Part shown: one piece after another, positions 47,462-60,384 of the stretch
How the letters are laid out: each line of letters begins with the position of its first letter
How positions within the stretch are numbered: position 1 is the first letter of the stretch
Assembly (NCBI GenBank): GCA_002633005.1
Contig: NMRA01000350.1
Span: forward strand, 7,642 to 71,641
Length of the DNA stretch: 64,000 nucleotides
Source of the DNA: Phoronis australis
Lineage: Eukaryota > Phoronida > Phoronidae
Reading direction: 5' to 3'
Translations under genes and position numbers: made by a program
Notes under the pieces: model-generated
The model's input: the letters and a program-made list of their open reading frames with translations, nothing else
Database searches by the model: none
What the model was told of the DNA's origin: nothing

Positions 47462-47845
47462 AGTGGTTTGGTTGACAGAAGGCGGACGATGCCAAAAACA
47501 GACTCGAAAAAAAGTAAAAATGGCCACTAGGTGGCGCAAAGTACCCTGAATCCATTCCAAAACGGGATGATAGTGTCATATCACCAATACATGCCCAACT
47601 GCCAAACTTTTTGAAAATCCGTTGAGGACCTCCGAAGATACAAAGGTAAACATAAAAAGCTATAATTGCCACTACCAGGGGACACACCTGTAGTCACACT
47701 AGTAGCTTCATAGGAACACATCTGCCAAATCTCATCAAGGTCCAATAATGATCTAGGAGATACAGCTTTGGACGCCGGATGCCCAGAGAGAGATGACAGC
47801 AATGTGAATATTAAATACATAGGCCCATAATGAGGGAAATGTCTA
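47462..47845 (+). mobile_element. Pearl-like element copy 5, right part
   Basis: Continues after K2 with GGTTTGGTTGACAG, a module at 47522 (GGCCACTAGGTGGCGCAAAG) and another at about 47669, and ends with CGCCGGATGCCCAGAGAGAG and ATGACAG-type tail. Confidence 0.8.
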
Positions 47846-48324
47846 TGTCTTGCCACACCAAATTAGGAGACATGCTTCGCCTTGTGGGACAAAAACCCGC
47901 AGACTGGCGAGCAGTTGACAGATTGCTTTTTGAGATTTGAAACTAAAAGAAATTAAAAATGTTTGTGAACAAACCTTAAAATTACTTGGTGAGCAGGTTA
48001 AATTCTGTTTCAGTGGCAGAAAACCACTTTCAATAATGCAATTTAGTCTGCTTATCGCGTTTCAGGCCTCTAAAATTCTATGCCACACAACTGGGCAATG
48101 TTTCGAAGAAATTGTGGCCACTTAATGTTACAAGTTTTTAAATATAAAAAATATCCAAAATTTGTTAGATTTCATTGTAATTTTGCACAAGTCAACAAAA
48201 TGTTGGATGCCAATTTTCGTAACATTTTAGCTGTTCCATGGAAACCATTATAAGCATCAGTAGATAACGTGAAACATCTTAAGACGTTTGCAAAATCACA
48301 AATAATTAATGACTTCATAAAACA

Positions 48325-48720
48325 AGTGTAATGCGAACAGTTGAAATGCATCCACAACTGCACTGCCATAGGTATGCTCTTAGGAATGTTTGTTATGGTA
48401 TCAAAAACAGCCACTAGAACATAATGGTTGAACCTGTCCGAAAATTGAAAGTCCACCTTGTCTAATGCTCATTAAGAAACACTGAAAATTCGTAGATGAA
48501 CAAAAAAGAATTGACATGTGACTGAGGCCCAGCTGAGTAGTAGGATCCATCCGCAAACAGTTGTCACCTGTTGCCAATAGTCACAAGCACATAGAATCAG
48601 GGGTACAGGACACACAGCTGGGGGGCACCACAAATCAACATCAGTCGTGCTGTTGTGAGTAGGAAAACATCTGGCAATTTTATTAATTATAATTGTACTC
48701 GCAACCAGTTCACTGATTTC
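48325..48720 (+). mobile_element. Pearl-like element copy 6 (degraded)
   Basis: GTTGAAATGCATCCACAACT at its start and one weak module (AGCCACTAGAACATAATGG at about 48410) link it to the family. The remainder is strongly diverged. Confidence 0.45.
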
Positions 48721-49142
48721 CAAAATGCCTAGAAGAACAATCGTGAGCACCTGCTTTTCATTTAAAATCTTTCTCAGGGTTGTTTATTAACATTCAAAAT
48801 TGAGAGAATTGATGCAACAATATCAGTTTTTAAAATACTAAAGGAACAACTTTTCCTAAAAAACCAAAATGAATACAAAAAATCTGTATATTTGTACTTT
48901 AGTCAGAAAAAATTACTAGTATTTTGAACATATAACAACTGATACTTGGAAAAAATGAAGCAGATAGGTTTTAGGGATTTTTTTCCCCCTAAATTATTTT
49001 TTTATGTTCCAATAATAATCATTCAAAACACTATTAAAATGGTTGCAAAATAGTATGTGAATATGGTTTAAAGAAGATGGAACTATGCCAAACACAAAAC
49101 CAAGTAACCTTTAACCCTTGGCTTTAGCACAGATCTTTGTGT
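48721..49142. other. Intergenic AT-rich stretch
   Basis: Nothing recognisable between pearl-like copy 6 and the candidate poly(A) signal of the 174-residue gene. Confidence 0.5.
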
Positions 49143-49148
49143 TTTATT
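49143..49148 (-). promoter_or_regulatory. Candidate poly(A) signal, 174-residue gene
   Basis: TTTATT on the + strand (AATAAA on -), about 258 bp after the stop codon at 49408-49406. Confidence 0.45.
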
Positions 49149-49405
49149 AGTTACTTAGTGCAGAAGAGCACAACAAATAATTCCAAAATGTTCTCCCAAT
49201 TTTTACACATTTGGGAAAGCACAGACAAACAATGTAGAGGGTAGAATGACATTACAGTGCACATCTTCTCTAAAATCTTTTTCTAAAACGTAATAAACAT
49301 GCTTCGGAGTTCATTAAAAAAAGTTCCAACAGAAAGAATAAATAACAGTCATTACCCTTGCCATGGCAACTTTGAAAGCTGTTCAATGCAATGAATAAGC
49401 AATTT

Positions 49406-49485
49406 TCAAGATTCCCATGTTTTAACATAGACATAAAAGATGGCAGCAGTAGTATAAAGCACGGCCAACAGACATATCATAATTC
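49406..49485 (-). CDS. 174-residue gene, exon 6 (membrane segment, stop)
   Basis: 80 nt, strong acceptor ATATTTTTTCCACTTCAG, stop TGA at 49408-49406. Encodes the hydrophobic run and the short KTWES tail. Confidence 0.75.
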
Positions 49486-52400
49486 CTGAAGTGGAAAAAA
49501 TATCCTCAGGATTTAGCCTAGAATATAATTGAATAGTTTTCAAATCACAATGCTCTGTATAGCTTGTAAAAACACCACACAGACTTTTCATAAGTCTTCA
49601 GGGCAACAGAAGTAAAGCAACCAGAACAAATAGAGTACAAAAGAGGTTATATTCTCAACAGGTGTCATAGAAAAATGGTAACTTCAGGGATGATTACCTT
49701 TGTGGCCAGTATTTGTTTGGTATGTGGCTGTACCTGATAGCATTGACTGCAATGTTGCCACAAAAAATGGACTCCTCCAATGAGAGGTCTTATCTTAATC
49801 ACTCAATTATAGCTGAGCACATCATCCTATCAACTTAAATTAGGGCAGAAGCTTTCTTTCTAACAAATGACCTGGAATCCCCTCCCCAATGACAGCTGCC
49901 AGTTAGCAAACTCAGCTCATTATCAAGTAGCCTTTCCTAATAACTGAGAGTGAAAGGGAATTAAATAACACTGCCATAATAGTATACACGCCATTGTCTG
50001 TGACTAAATTAGCCAACAAGATGGGAGGGGAGATGCAACAATTGCTCTAGAACAAGCTAGTAATGCCACAAATATGGGGCAAATGCACAGTAGCAACTTG
50101 TTTTTGGGGTCAGTCTAGCTGTATGCGGACAGAACTTTTGTCGTCTTTTTAGAGCTACCGTATCTGCTAAATTTCATGAAAAATCCTACAGCAACTTGGC
50201 AGATACTAAATTCAGCAAAACTGAAATTGAAAGGGGTTCTCTAATATCCCAACGCCTAAACGAACCTGAGCCAGACTGCGACTAAACTATCCTAATCAAA
50301 TCACAAATTAAGGCTCTCAGCTTAGCTGCGATGATAAAGAAAATTAATTTTCACGTGAACCTGAAAGTTAACGTGGACAGAATATCTGAACACCGGGTGT
50401 TCAGTTATTGTAGTACATGTCCACTAGATTAAAAACTACTTACAAATCACTCTACGAAATGCAACTTCTTTTATTTTCATTCTCATAATATCTAACACAA
50501 ATCAGTCGATTCCATTGAGTCAATTTTTTTATTAAATTTTGCTATGACATTAAACACGATGTGTTCTACAGCTAGAGTCCCCTCCATTTCTTTCTTCTCC
50601 ATTTCCAGTCTCTCTTCCCTTTCTTTCTTTTCCCATTCCAGCGTTATCTCTTGTTCTCATATTTTCCGCTCTGCATCATGTTTTTCTTTGAGAAAGTTGA
50701 TGGACAATTAGTATATGTATGTTTTACAGAATCGTGAATGAATTGTATATTGTATTTTACCGTATTCCATTCTGCTACAGGAATGCAAGATGGGAGTATA
50801 TGTTGAATGTGAAAAGGTCGTTTCTACAAACTCCGACCTGTCAAAAATGGTCAACTCTTATAATGCATAATATATTTGCACTTTGAAATAAATGGATGCA
50901 TGTAAATTAAACATGTGAATATGCACACAAAATCATGTCTGTTAAAAAACCATTCTGGTTCGATGACATCCAGCGAATCCCTACAGAATAAGGATTTTGG
51001 AATAAAGCCTTCCTTCAGCGGGACTTGAAAAACATGACACAAAAATCGCGTTCATTTTATACTGAAGCAAAGAAAAAAGATTGAGAACCCAATCAAAATA
51101 AAAATCATTTTAATGTTTTGCCAAATAAGAGTTAAAAAGGGGCAACAACTTTCACGCTTAAAGCAATGTGAATCTCCCTGTATTTGCGTAAAATACGCAA
51201 ACAAGACTAACCGGATTACGTCAAAGCCAACAATGGTATGAGACGAAAATTATATATGCGATATAATTCACCTTCGCGTTGCTTTGAGAAACCTCTATAT
51301 TAAACTCTGACTTAAAGTTTAGATGAAAGTCTGTCATACAGTACGTGCAACAGATTTTCTCCTCGCGTTGCTTTGAGAAACCTCTCTATTAAACTCTGAC
51401 TTAAAGTTTAGATGAAAGTCTGTCATACAGTAAGTGCAACAGATTTTCTCCCAAGTTCTTTTTCAAAAACTGCAAGTATGTGGAATAGGGCATGAAATGA
51501 TAAAGAAATTTGGTGCTACTCGTCTGTTATGCAAAAGAATAAAACAGAGTTTCACCAGTCTGTGCAACATTGTGCCTTAAATTAGGTGGATTTCACCATG
51601 ACCGTTATTATACCTTATGGGAGACACCAACAGTCCAGCCACAATTCGCCTGTTGGACGACAAGGCTCTGTTCCCCACTGGCAATCAACCTTTAGCTCCT
51701 AGAAAGAAGAATACAACACTAGGAGAAACTCGGGTTGGTGAAACAATTGAGAGTCATTACCAGAAGGTACGTTATAATTATATCCTCTAAGGATTTCACT
51801 GAATCCACACCAATTACACTTGAGGCTGGCATTCCGATTCATGGCACTGTTTGCGAGACGTTTCAATGGACAATTTTGAAGATTCAAACATAAGCACAGA
51901 ATGTATTTTTACAAGAAAGACAGATACACCCAACCAAAACATAGAAATAAGTAGAAACAAATGGACATCCTATCTACAATCTTTGAATGTTCAGTAAGAC
52001 GGGCAGCTTAATCAGTGAAAAAATGCTCCAGAGGCAACTAACGCGACTTAAAGTGACCCTGCAGTGTGGACAAAGACTAAAACTAGTGTGCTGTTTGACG
52101 AGGTAGTGTAACTTGCACCACTAATTATTAAGCTGGCGTTGTGAACAGCAATTAAGCTCAGGAGCAAGGCCTGAGGAAGTAATTATCAAATGGGAGCGTC
52201 GTTCAATTCGTTTCATTGCAGCATTGTGCACCATTTGTGAGCCACTAGTTTACAGTCCTGTGACCTCAAATTCTCAAGCGGGGCTTCTAACATTGTCAAA
52301 GAATGTCCCCAATTTCTAAAGACACGTCACGCGGCAGCTATATGGTACAAAACTAACCATGGAAAACCATTGGCAATGACAAACAGATCTTAATATGTGA

Positions 52401-55400
52401 ATGGAACAAGGATTATAAAATTTCACTAGTCGCTCCTTATTGTGCCCTAAATTCGTGAGATTTTTTAAACTTATGGTGTGGTTGGCTGAAAATAAAGCAA
52501 AAAGCGGATTGCAAATGAGGTCATAAATTAACAATTCCTGAAGCCAAACTCTACAAGAGCAATGGAATGCTGCCATATTGCTCCCACTTAACAGACAGAT
52601 TTTATTTAACAGTACTAACAAAGCAGCAATACATGTGGACCCCGACCCGTCAACATTTTGGGAAGTAATGTGGACTAGCTCTTGGTACTGTCTTTTATGT
52701 TTCGGAAAATAATTGGCTCATGAAGACAACTGTCCAATGCGCTTGATGACTGGCATACTAGACTGAAAGTTTGAGTCTGAACTCGATATTTCATGTTTTT
52801 ACTTAAAATCTCGACTTTTTACAACAGTTGGTAGTTCAGATCTAGGGGTCATCAAGCACAAACGTGAACTAGAAACTCGCATGCATGAATCCCTATTTGA
52901 GCACAGACTTACACTTACCTTGTCAAAAGTACACAACGGAAAATGTCAAAAATAAATTCAAATTCGGTTTTCAGTACAAACATTAGACACCTGCTCCAAG
53001 TCGAGGTCACTGACTATCCAAAAGTACATAAAAAGTTTGAATTTTGTGAAATATCATTTGACACAAAAAGCAACAGAAGCCAGAACGAGAAAAAAGCAGA
53101 TAGCACGTACACCAGCACAAGACGTACAATGACATTTTAAGCCCTGAGTGACATCACTGGCATTCAGCTGAGTTTTCCTGCATATAACGGAAATTCTTTT
53201 AATTGTATCATGTGTTAAGCTGCTGACCCCTTTAGACAAGGAAGTTTTTTGGTTATTTACTTTAATCCCGATAAAATCCACTTCAGCAAGAAAATCACTC
53301 ATGAATCACAGTGTCTTGCAGTATACAACTTTAAGTGAGTAAACAGAGGACAGTTTAAACAGCTGAGAGTTTTTGATTAGAATCTATGGTGAATTCTCAC
53401 CAGTTTTGGGTTCATAAACAAGAAACCTAAAGACTCTCACCACAAAAGTGGGATCACATGCTTCCCTTGTAAAGCATGGCAATATGACAACTATATAGCC
53501 TGCGACTATACATCCTGTGCGATATTGCCTTTCGCAATGTTTCTTGCTTACCCAGCCAGGGAAGAGCCCACTTCAGTTTGTGTGTTAAGGACAATACAGG
53601 CATCAATATACAGAACTGACTTTCCAGTGAGTTATTTATTAGTGAGTCAAGAACCATGTTCCCCTTTGACAGACATACCCAATCATTGTTTGTTAAATTC
53701 TGTGCATAGTAACTCTGCATCAAACTAAAGCACCAAAGAAAAGGGTAACAATGGAACCCACTTCCTTGTTCAAAGTTATAAGCAGGTATACCATAGTTCA
53801 TTGTGAAAGTGAAACTCACCTGAGTTAAAGATCACATCATTACTGAGAGGAGTTGGCTATTTCCTCAACCAAGTTAAAAATCTTAAAAATCAATTACAGC
53901 AATAACGTGTCTCTAAAAGCAATGTCCATAGACTGTTCAACAATTCCCGATTCAAGCTTGATTGTGGCAATTAAAAATATGGTAAAAAATATCCAATTTA
54001 GGACGTTCTCTAAAAATTTGTGACACCAGGCCAAAATTAAAGTTTCTTGATTCTAAAGACTGGAACATGTACAATTTTGCAAGTATCAGACACCAGAACC
54101 TGCTTGAAATTGGGCACTACGCAATTAATGAATTGGGGTACAGCCCAGAATCTGAAGGAAGTTTACCCTTTTGTCCAAAAGGAATAACAGTAACCATCCC
54201 TAAGCCAATATTACCCTTTGTGAGGAAAACCAGGGTACAGTTCTGTAAAGCTAGGACCTTACGCTAGCACTTTTGCAAAAATCTAGCCAAAATCGTATGT
54301 TCTCATTTTTGAAATAAACGGCAATATCTCACGGAATCTGGCAGTCCTATAAGCTTAACTGAAACTGATTGGCACGTTTATAGCAGCTTCACACACCCAT
54401 TCCCTGGTTTTTGAGCATTTCAATTTAAGCGCCACCTTGGGCAAAAATTTAACCCAGAGGAATTTTCTATGTTGCTGTACCAATCCTGCAAACAACAGTC
54501 TTAAGACACATGAAAATATATACTGATAGGAAATATCAGTGGCAACTTAACGGTTATACAACGATCATAGAAAAAGTCATTGGTTAAGCATGGGCATTTT
54601 TCATAAAAAATACAAAAGGGACTTTACCAAACACTCCTCAAAACTCGTAGTAGAAACCTGAGGGCATGAGTCTAATCTTTTAACCTGATATGAGTTCAAA
54701 AGTTTATTTTTGACATTTTCCATTTTTCTTTAAAACAAACTCAAAAGATAATCGTCTATTATCCTGTGCTTGAGTATGTTATGATTTATGCACATTAATG
54801 TCTGAGATCCAACTTTGCTCTAAATGGCACGTGAAGCTTTAAGATACAATCAGGAGTAGAAACTCAAGATTTGGATGTCAGTCTAGTGTTTATAGCTTTA
54901 ATGTTAGGGTCATCAAGTGCACATAGGGAATACACAATTAACAATACATCCTGGAGCATAGTCATCGACAATTATTATATTATTATATAAGTTCGTATTC
55001 AGGTAGAACAGAAAGTAATTTTCAAGTTCGTTTTTGAGTAGACAGATTAGATGCTGGGGTCCAGGTAACTGCTTCAAAAAGTGAAATTCTACTTTTAAGT
55101 AAAAAATATTGGGTTAAGCATCATACCATTTTGATAAATAATTAAATCATGCTTGAGTAACAATGCAAATTCTCTGAAAATACACCCAACTGCTAAGTAA
55201 GTGAAATAATTTCTATCGCTTATTTCTTGAAGAGTGACGATACTGCTAACCATTTGGCTGAAACCTCTGGTGAAGTGGGAGTCTTAAAACTTAATATCTA
55301 CTGTTCAGTCCCTTTCATGAAACAGAATCCTGAGGGCCTGTAACCTAAAATTTTTATTCGAAATTGAAATTAGAAATGTATTTGGCATTTATCGTTTTCC

Positions 55401-58400
55401 ATTAAATTTAACTCATGATAACTAAACTAATTCCATGCTTGAGTAAATTGTGGATTACGCAAAGTACTTTATACGTGAAATTTGCAATTGATGATCAATA
55501 AATTCGAGTCACAAGTGTATTAAGTAAAAACTCAAGATTTTGAGTGAAAACTCATTTCAAGTTCAGATTCAAACTTACTGCAGTCATGGAGTGCTTAACA
55601 GGATTAGTCATACACATAACGCACGACATACTGGGGAACTGAGAATAACAGACACTTATATTAAGTTCATACACAAGTACAACAGGAAGAATGTCGAGTT
55701 TGATTTCGAATAAAAATGATTAGATCCAGACACCATGTTCCAGGGTCAAATCTTCGAAATTCAGTTCAGATTTGACTAAGAATCAAAAATCGTCTAATCA
55801 GGCAGCATGATTCAAGTACTAACTTTTACGCTTACAACTGGTCAATATTTAAGATGTTCAAAGATTAGATCCCCGCCTACTAAGTTTTACGCTTACAACT
55901 GGTCAATATTTAAGATGTTCAAAGATTAGATCCCAGCCTACTAACTTTTACGCTTGAAATTGATCAATATTTAAGATGTTCAAAGATGAGATCCCCGCCT
56001 AAGAATGCTTTGACACTCGGCTACATGTACAAAAAACTTTTCTCTTACCTTTGAATATGATGATAAGCACAACCATTACCAATCTAGATGGTGCAATTAA
56101 TGCAATTAGGTAAGTCAGAAATGCTCTCCTCAAGAGGGACCTGAACTCACCACTGTTCATCACAATTATATAAGAAGTTTGGAGAACAGGTTTACCTTGG
56201 CCAAATGAGTGAACAATGCGCTGTTAAATTATGTGCCGCAAATAATACTTTATGCCTCTAACAAGAATTAAATTACGCATGTAATTTAACCGTGTAACGT
56301 TCACCCAATTGGCCACCCAATTGCCGAGGCCAACGATACACCGGTGACTCCAGCGGCAGAATAATAGAAAGGTTACTAAGGGGCGCAGCATCAGTCAAAT
56401 CATCTGAAATAGGGGATGAGCTATTGTGTACATGATAGTAACTTATTTGCAGATTTCATGAACATCCAGCAAGGATTACTTAGATGATTTCAGGGCAAAT
56501 CCTAAGAAAAATAGTTAATTCCACAGTAGTCAGATTTGTCTCGAAATCAATGTCAATTTCACTCTCTTCAACACAAAAATACGCCTAAGTTCATGAAGGT
56601 ACATTGACAAACCAATAAAATTGCCACAAGAGGGTGTCACAGCAGATAGACCAACCCAAAAATCACCGTCAGTCAATTGCACTACCTCTCAGCAGGAACA
56701 GGCATAATTTGCTGGCCAATTTCTATCAGGATCATTACAATGATTGGTCAATAGAGAGGCAGACATCAATCAGACTCAAAACAAATAAAAATGGCCACTA
56801 AGGCTGCATAGAATACATCACATTCATATGAAACTTGAAAGGTGACATAGCTTCTTTAATACAAACCTATTTGCCATGTTTATTACGAAAATCCACCAAG
56901 ATACTTCGAAGATACATAGAAAAAATAAAAAATCTGAAATTGCTCCTAGAGGGCGCAGCAGTAGTTGGATCCGCCAGAGAGCCATCATTAGTCATCTTCA
57001 TACAAATACACCAGCCAAATTTAACAAATGCTTCAGATTGTGTCAGCTCAGATACAGCCACTCTAAGCAAAAAGTACTTACTAGGAGGTGACCAAAACTC
57101 ATATAACCCATCCGAAAATCATCGTCAGCTGTCTTCTTCCCAGTCAGAACATATAATTTTTACAATTATCCATAGAGTGGTTTTCCTGACCGTGTCCACA
57201 CTGGCACTTAAGTGTGGTGTGCACTTAGTAACGTCAAATCCATATGAAATGGGAAGATGCCAATTAATGCTTCATTAGTTACCAATTTGCCAAATTTCAA
57301 AAAAATCTGGACAGGAGCTCCAAGGAAACACCAAAACAGAAAAAATAAAATTACCACCAGGGGTCACAGGGAAAGCCGAGTCCGTCCGGAAGTAGTCAAC
57401 CTCCATTTTCACCTTCATACTTGCCAAATTTTCCAGAGGAAATAGAAGATACAGCCGTGGACACACAAAAAACAAAAGTGCCACTAGGAGGCACCACAGT
57501 ACAGTTGAAGTCATCCGAAAATCATCCTTAGGTGCTCTCTTCCCAGTAGGAACAATTATTTATTCCAATTACCATAATCATGCAAAACTTGATGACCATA
57601 TCCAGGGGTTTTGGAGAGCAGCGGACTTTGGATGAACACTGGATGGACGGACAGGGATGACGCCGACAATTAATGCACTCACATATCAATGTAAAAATTG
57701 GGTGCATAAAAAGGTTAATTTTGGAAAATAACACACACGCATAGCAGAACATGAATCGCCAGGACTTTGGGCAGGAAGGTGGCACACACTACACTCTGTG
57801 TCAACGGAGAATGACCAAGAATTACAACGTAAAAATCACTTATCACAGACCATTCATTCTTCACAACTGATTACATTTGGTAAAATATCTCAATCCTGGA
57901 CAATGACAGCAACAGATTTAGGTCGTGGATCAGATAATAAAGGTATATAAAAATGTATTAATACATGTATGAATAGAGACACAACCTAATTTCAGCTCAG
58001 GCCACAGGTTAAAACACCATACTTTGACGGAAGAACTAGGCTCCTACGTCCGCCCATTCTGATTGTGATGGCTGAAGGTACAGGTGGGAGGCTGAAAATT
58101 TCATGAGGTAAATTATCTTCGAGGATGCCAAAAGAATTTTTAGGAGTGACATGTCAATTATGGACAGATGAATTTATTTAAAACACTTAATTGTGTTTCA
58201 TAATTCTCATGGTTTGGCAGAGAGTTAGTGCCTGAGACTATGGTTGGGAACTTCACGCAAGACATGGTTGCCAAGTGAAGTTGTAAAAGTCTCGTCTCAA
58301 CCAACAACCAACAACCGACTACCAGACTTTCTTTTGAACTCACAAAACCCCTGAAACCACCACAAAATTGACTAAGGAACAATTTGAGAAAAACTTCATA

Positions 58401-60384
58401 GCAGCAAGTTGCCTTAATCAAAAGTCTCTTTTGTAAAGGAAGCAGGTTTAATTTTGCTGCTTTTAGTAATTTCAAGAAATTAGGGAGAGGCGTTTCCCTG
58501 AACGTGGACACGTCACCTGAGCCAGACAGTCGCCCTGGACACCAGTCATATAAGACCTATGACCTTGGAAAGAGAAGTCCAGAGAACCAATAGTTCCAAG
58601 AATTTGCTGCAAGGTTGGTTGCTGACATGAAAATTGAATCACCGCCCTCACTGACACAACCGGATATGGGAGAAAATAAACATTGAAAAAATACCTGCCA
58701 AAATTCTAGGAATGACCAGTGCCTTGTGAAAGTCATTGAAGATCATAGCAAAACCTAGGCAAGCGCAAACTTCCTCTTTTTTTCGCAGCTTGTAACCAAG
58801 GGCCTAAGTCGACTCGTAACTATAAACACACAGTCAGCACTTCCACAACGAAAGTCAAACCTTGAACTCTAGGTCGAGGGTCATAGAACTAACCCACACA
58901 GTTTCTGCAATATTAGGCAATTCAGTTAGGGGTCATATGGGTATATTAGGTGACTTACTATATATTTTTATAACTGAGGTTCAACCGATTTTAGGTATAA
59001 CTTTCTAGTACACTGGGCAAAAGTAATAAAAATACGCCTTTCTCAAAGTGGATAAAAAATATGATTGCTTTTTCGGTAAAACTTTAATATGTGGTTTACT
59101 ACAGAATACCCATCCTATAATCAATTAAAAATGTCAGTTTTCTTAAAAATGTAAAACAGTTGCAGTGACAAAGAATTTCATGTTAAAATGCATTTCGACA
59201 CAGAAAGTCATCATAAAATACACCACATGACTAGAATGTTTTATAACATGAATTTCTTTATCAGCTCATTTCAAAATTTGACAGTTATCAGAATTCTGAG
59301 AATTCCACTCATGTTAGTCTCAAACAGAGATAGGCTCCATGACATCAGCTCAGATAATGCTTCCAATACTGCATTCTGTACACTTACGTAAACCTATCCC
59401 TTACATACTGAGATTGACCATATTTTTCCCAATAACCTTAAGGCACATCTGCACTCATGAGCAACGCTGGCGTCCCTCATGCCCCACAAGCACTTTCGCA
59501 TGCCATTTTTGCAGTGAGACCCTCCACCCTTCCGCTGCAAGTTTTGCTGAAATCCCCTAGTACTTTTTCGCAAAAAACACTGTGAATCGGGATATCTGAC
59601 AGGTATTTCATTATCAAACTCATGAGGAAACGGTAGAATTTTAGCGTAGCAACCATCAGAGCACAACGATATAATAAAAAATCATAGCATGTACCGGAAA
59701 ACTGTAGCAATTAACAAAACAGCATCACGATGTTAAAATTTCAACAACCAAATATTGTGGCTCAAAGCAATTGTAGTACTTACTGCTTTTTTCAACAAAG
59801 AAAGGTAGACCCAATTTAATGTTGCACTACAGTCCAAAGTTCAAAGTCTGCCACTAAAGTAGATGCCACTCTGAATCAACAATGCCTGAAGTAGCCAAAC
59901 TTAAAAAAAAAACGTTTCACTGAAGTGACCTTGAGAATTTTTTAATCACTGGACATGTATTTCTGGGCCTGATACGTACTCATAAGTTGCTTTGTTAATC
60001 CAGATTAGTTCGCAGTTGGAACAGTAATTTACATCAGGGCGATAACCCACCATAAAAAATTGCCACCTTTCTCACTTGAATGGACTAACATTTCACTATC
60101 CTAACTGTAAATTTTCATCATACTAAACCACGCGATGTCGCTACGCTTTAATGCAATACGGATCCGACAATCCACTCCCACTTCTATTTTTATTTTGAGA
60201 CATGTTTAGCTTTATAAATTGTACAGTGAACATTGAACAGACAGAAATAACAACACTGAGAGTACGCGAAACGTCGGAAAAAACTCCGCTCACGTGAAGT
60301 AGGGAGATAATTTAGAACGGTCGAGGAAAATACTTCGGACAGCACCTTTTGCATTTTGCTTTGGTCCACTTCTGTTACTCCCAT
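49406..60384 (-). CDS. Unrecognised 174-residue protein with CxxC and C-terminal membrane segment
   Basis: Six exons (60384-60294, 58650-58517, 56220-56151, 53615-53552, 51846-51761, 49485-49406) total 525 nt, all phases match, and all introns are GT-AG. There is no N-terminal signal. Residues 1-30 look helical, 31-120 mixed, then CNWC at 130-133, and a hydrophobic run at about 150-169 (IMICLLAVLYTTAAIFYVYV) followed by only KTWES. That layout fits a tail-anchored membrane protein with its bulk in the cytosol, or a type I-like protein lacking a signal. A sequon (N125-A-S) would matter only in the second case. I do not recognise the family and assign no function. The gene lies upstream of and in the same direction as the CARMA gene. 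Confidence 0.7.
50492..50698 (-). pseudogene. Glu/Lys-rich coiled-coil relic with in-frame stop
   Basis: The frame reads LKEKHDAERKI, then a TGA, then EQEITLEWEKKEREERLEME and onward to TAG at 50494-50492. One base change (CGA to TGA) would explain the break. This composition is common in transposon-encoded DNA-binding proteins; no family is assigned. Confidence 0.4.
51275..51452. repeat. 89 bp direct duplication
   Basis: 51275-51363 is repeated at 51364-51452 (CGCGTTGCTTTGAGAAACCT ... CAACAGATTTTCTCC) with two or three differences. Confidence 0.95.
51761..51846 (-). CDS. 174-residue gene, exon 5 (CxxC)
   Basis: 86 nt, acceptor CGTCTCGCAAACAG, donor CTTCTG|GTAATG. Residues 121-148 (AMNRNASLKCNWCGFSEILR ...). 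Contains the CNWC motif just before the membrane segment. Confidence 0.7.
53552..53615 (-). CDS. 174-residue gene, exon 4
   Basis: 64 nt, acceptor CACTGGAAAGTCAG (weak pyrimidine tract), donor GCTGG|GTAAGC. Residues 99-120 (LYIDACIVLNTQTEVGSSLA). Phase links exons 3 and 5 exactly. Confidence 0.65.
53840..55800. other. Intron stretch of the 174-residue gene, no further features
   Basis: AT-rich, with scattered degenerate AAACTCAAGATT-like motifs. I see no exon or ordered repeat here. Confidence 0.4.
55820..56001. repeat. 61 bp tandem repeat, three units
   Basis: Units at 55820, 55881 and 55942 start TAACTTTTACGCTTACAACT and end near ATCCCCGCCTAC. Units 1 and 2 differ at very few bases. Confidence 0.9.
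56151..56220 (-). CDS. 174-residue gene, exon 3
   Basis: 70 nt, acceptor CATAATTTAACAG, donor CAGTG|GTGAGT. Residues 76-98 (RIVHSFGQGKPVLQTSYIIV ...), phase 0 start and one-base end. Confidence 0.7.
56340..57715 (+). mobile_element. Pearl-like element copy 7 (diverged)
   Basis: Modules at about 56622 (GCCACAAGAGGGTGTCACAG), 56792, 56941, 57078, 57352 and 57480 (GCCACTAGGAGGCACCACAG), and a tail with GGATGGACGGACAGGGATGA then GTGCATAAAAA. It lies in intron 2 of the 174-residue gene, antisense. Open frames inside it are repeat-derived. Confidence 0.7.
58517..58650 (-). CDS. 174-residue gene, exon 2
   Basis: 134 nt, acceptor CCGGTTGTGTCAG, donor CTCAG|GTGACG. Residues 31-75 (RAVIQFSCQQPTLQQILGTI ...). 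The complementary strand also has an open frame ending in TAG at 58593, which I treat as a shadow. Confidence 0.65.
58651..60293. other. Intron 1 of the 174-residue gene
   Basis: No repeat array or exon is supported. A GC-richer patch at 59450-59570 has overlapping short open frames on both strands but no consistent exon. Confidence 0.45.
60294..60384 (-). CDS. 174-residue gene, exon 1 (start)
   Basis: ATG at 60384-60382 in GGAAAGATGGG; donor TTCAC|GTGAGC. Residues 1-30. An in-frame read-through is open to 60190 but lacks protein-like character. Confidence 0.65.

Noticed and set aside
53454-53819. 121-codon open frame on -
   Set aside because: Only 53552-53615 in another frame is supported as an exon; the long frame has no recognisable features.
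56835-57278. 147-codon open frame on +
   Set aside because: Inside pearl-like copy 7; same repeat-derived text recurs in other copies.
58467-58593. Plus-strand terminal exon (NFKKLGRGVSLNVDTSPEPD...)
   Set aside because: It has a good acceptor and a stop, but it lies opposite exon 2 of the minus-strand gene, which joins exons 1 and 3 in phase; no + strand partner exon was found.
59339-59710. Overlapping open frames on both strands in a GC-richer patch
   Set aside because: No consistent splice sites or phase link to either neighbouring gene exon.
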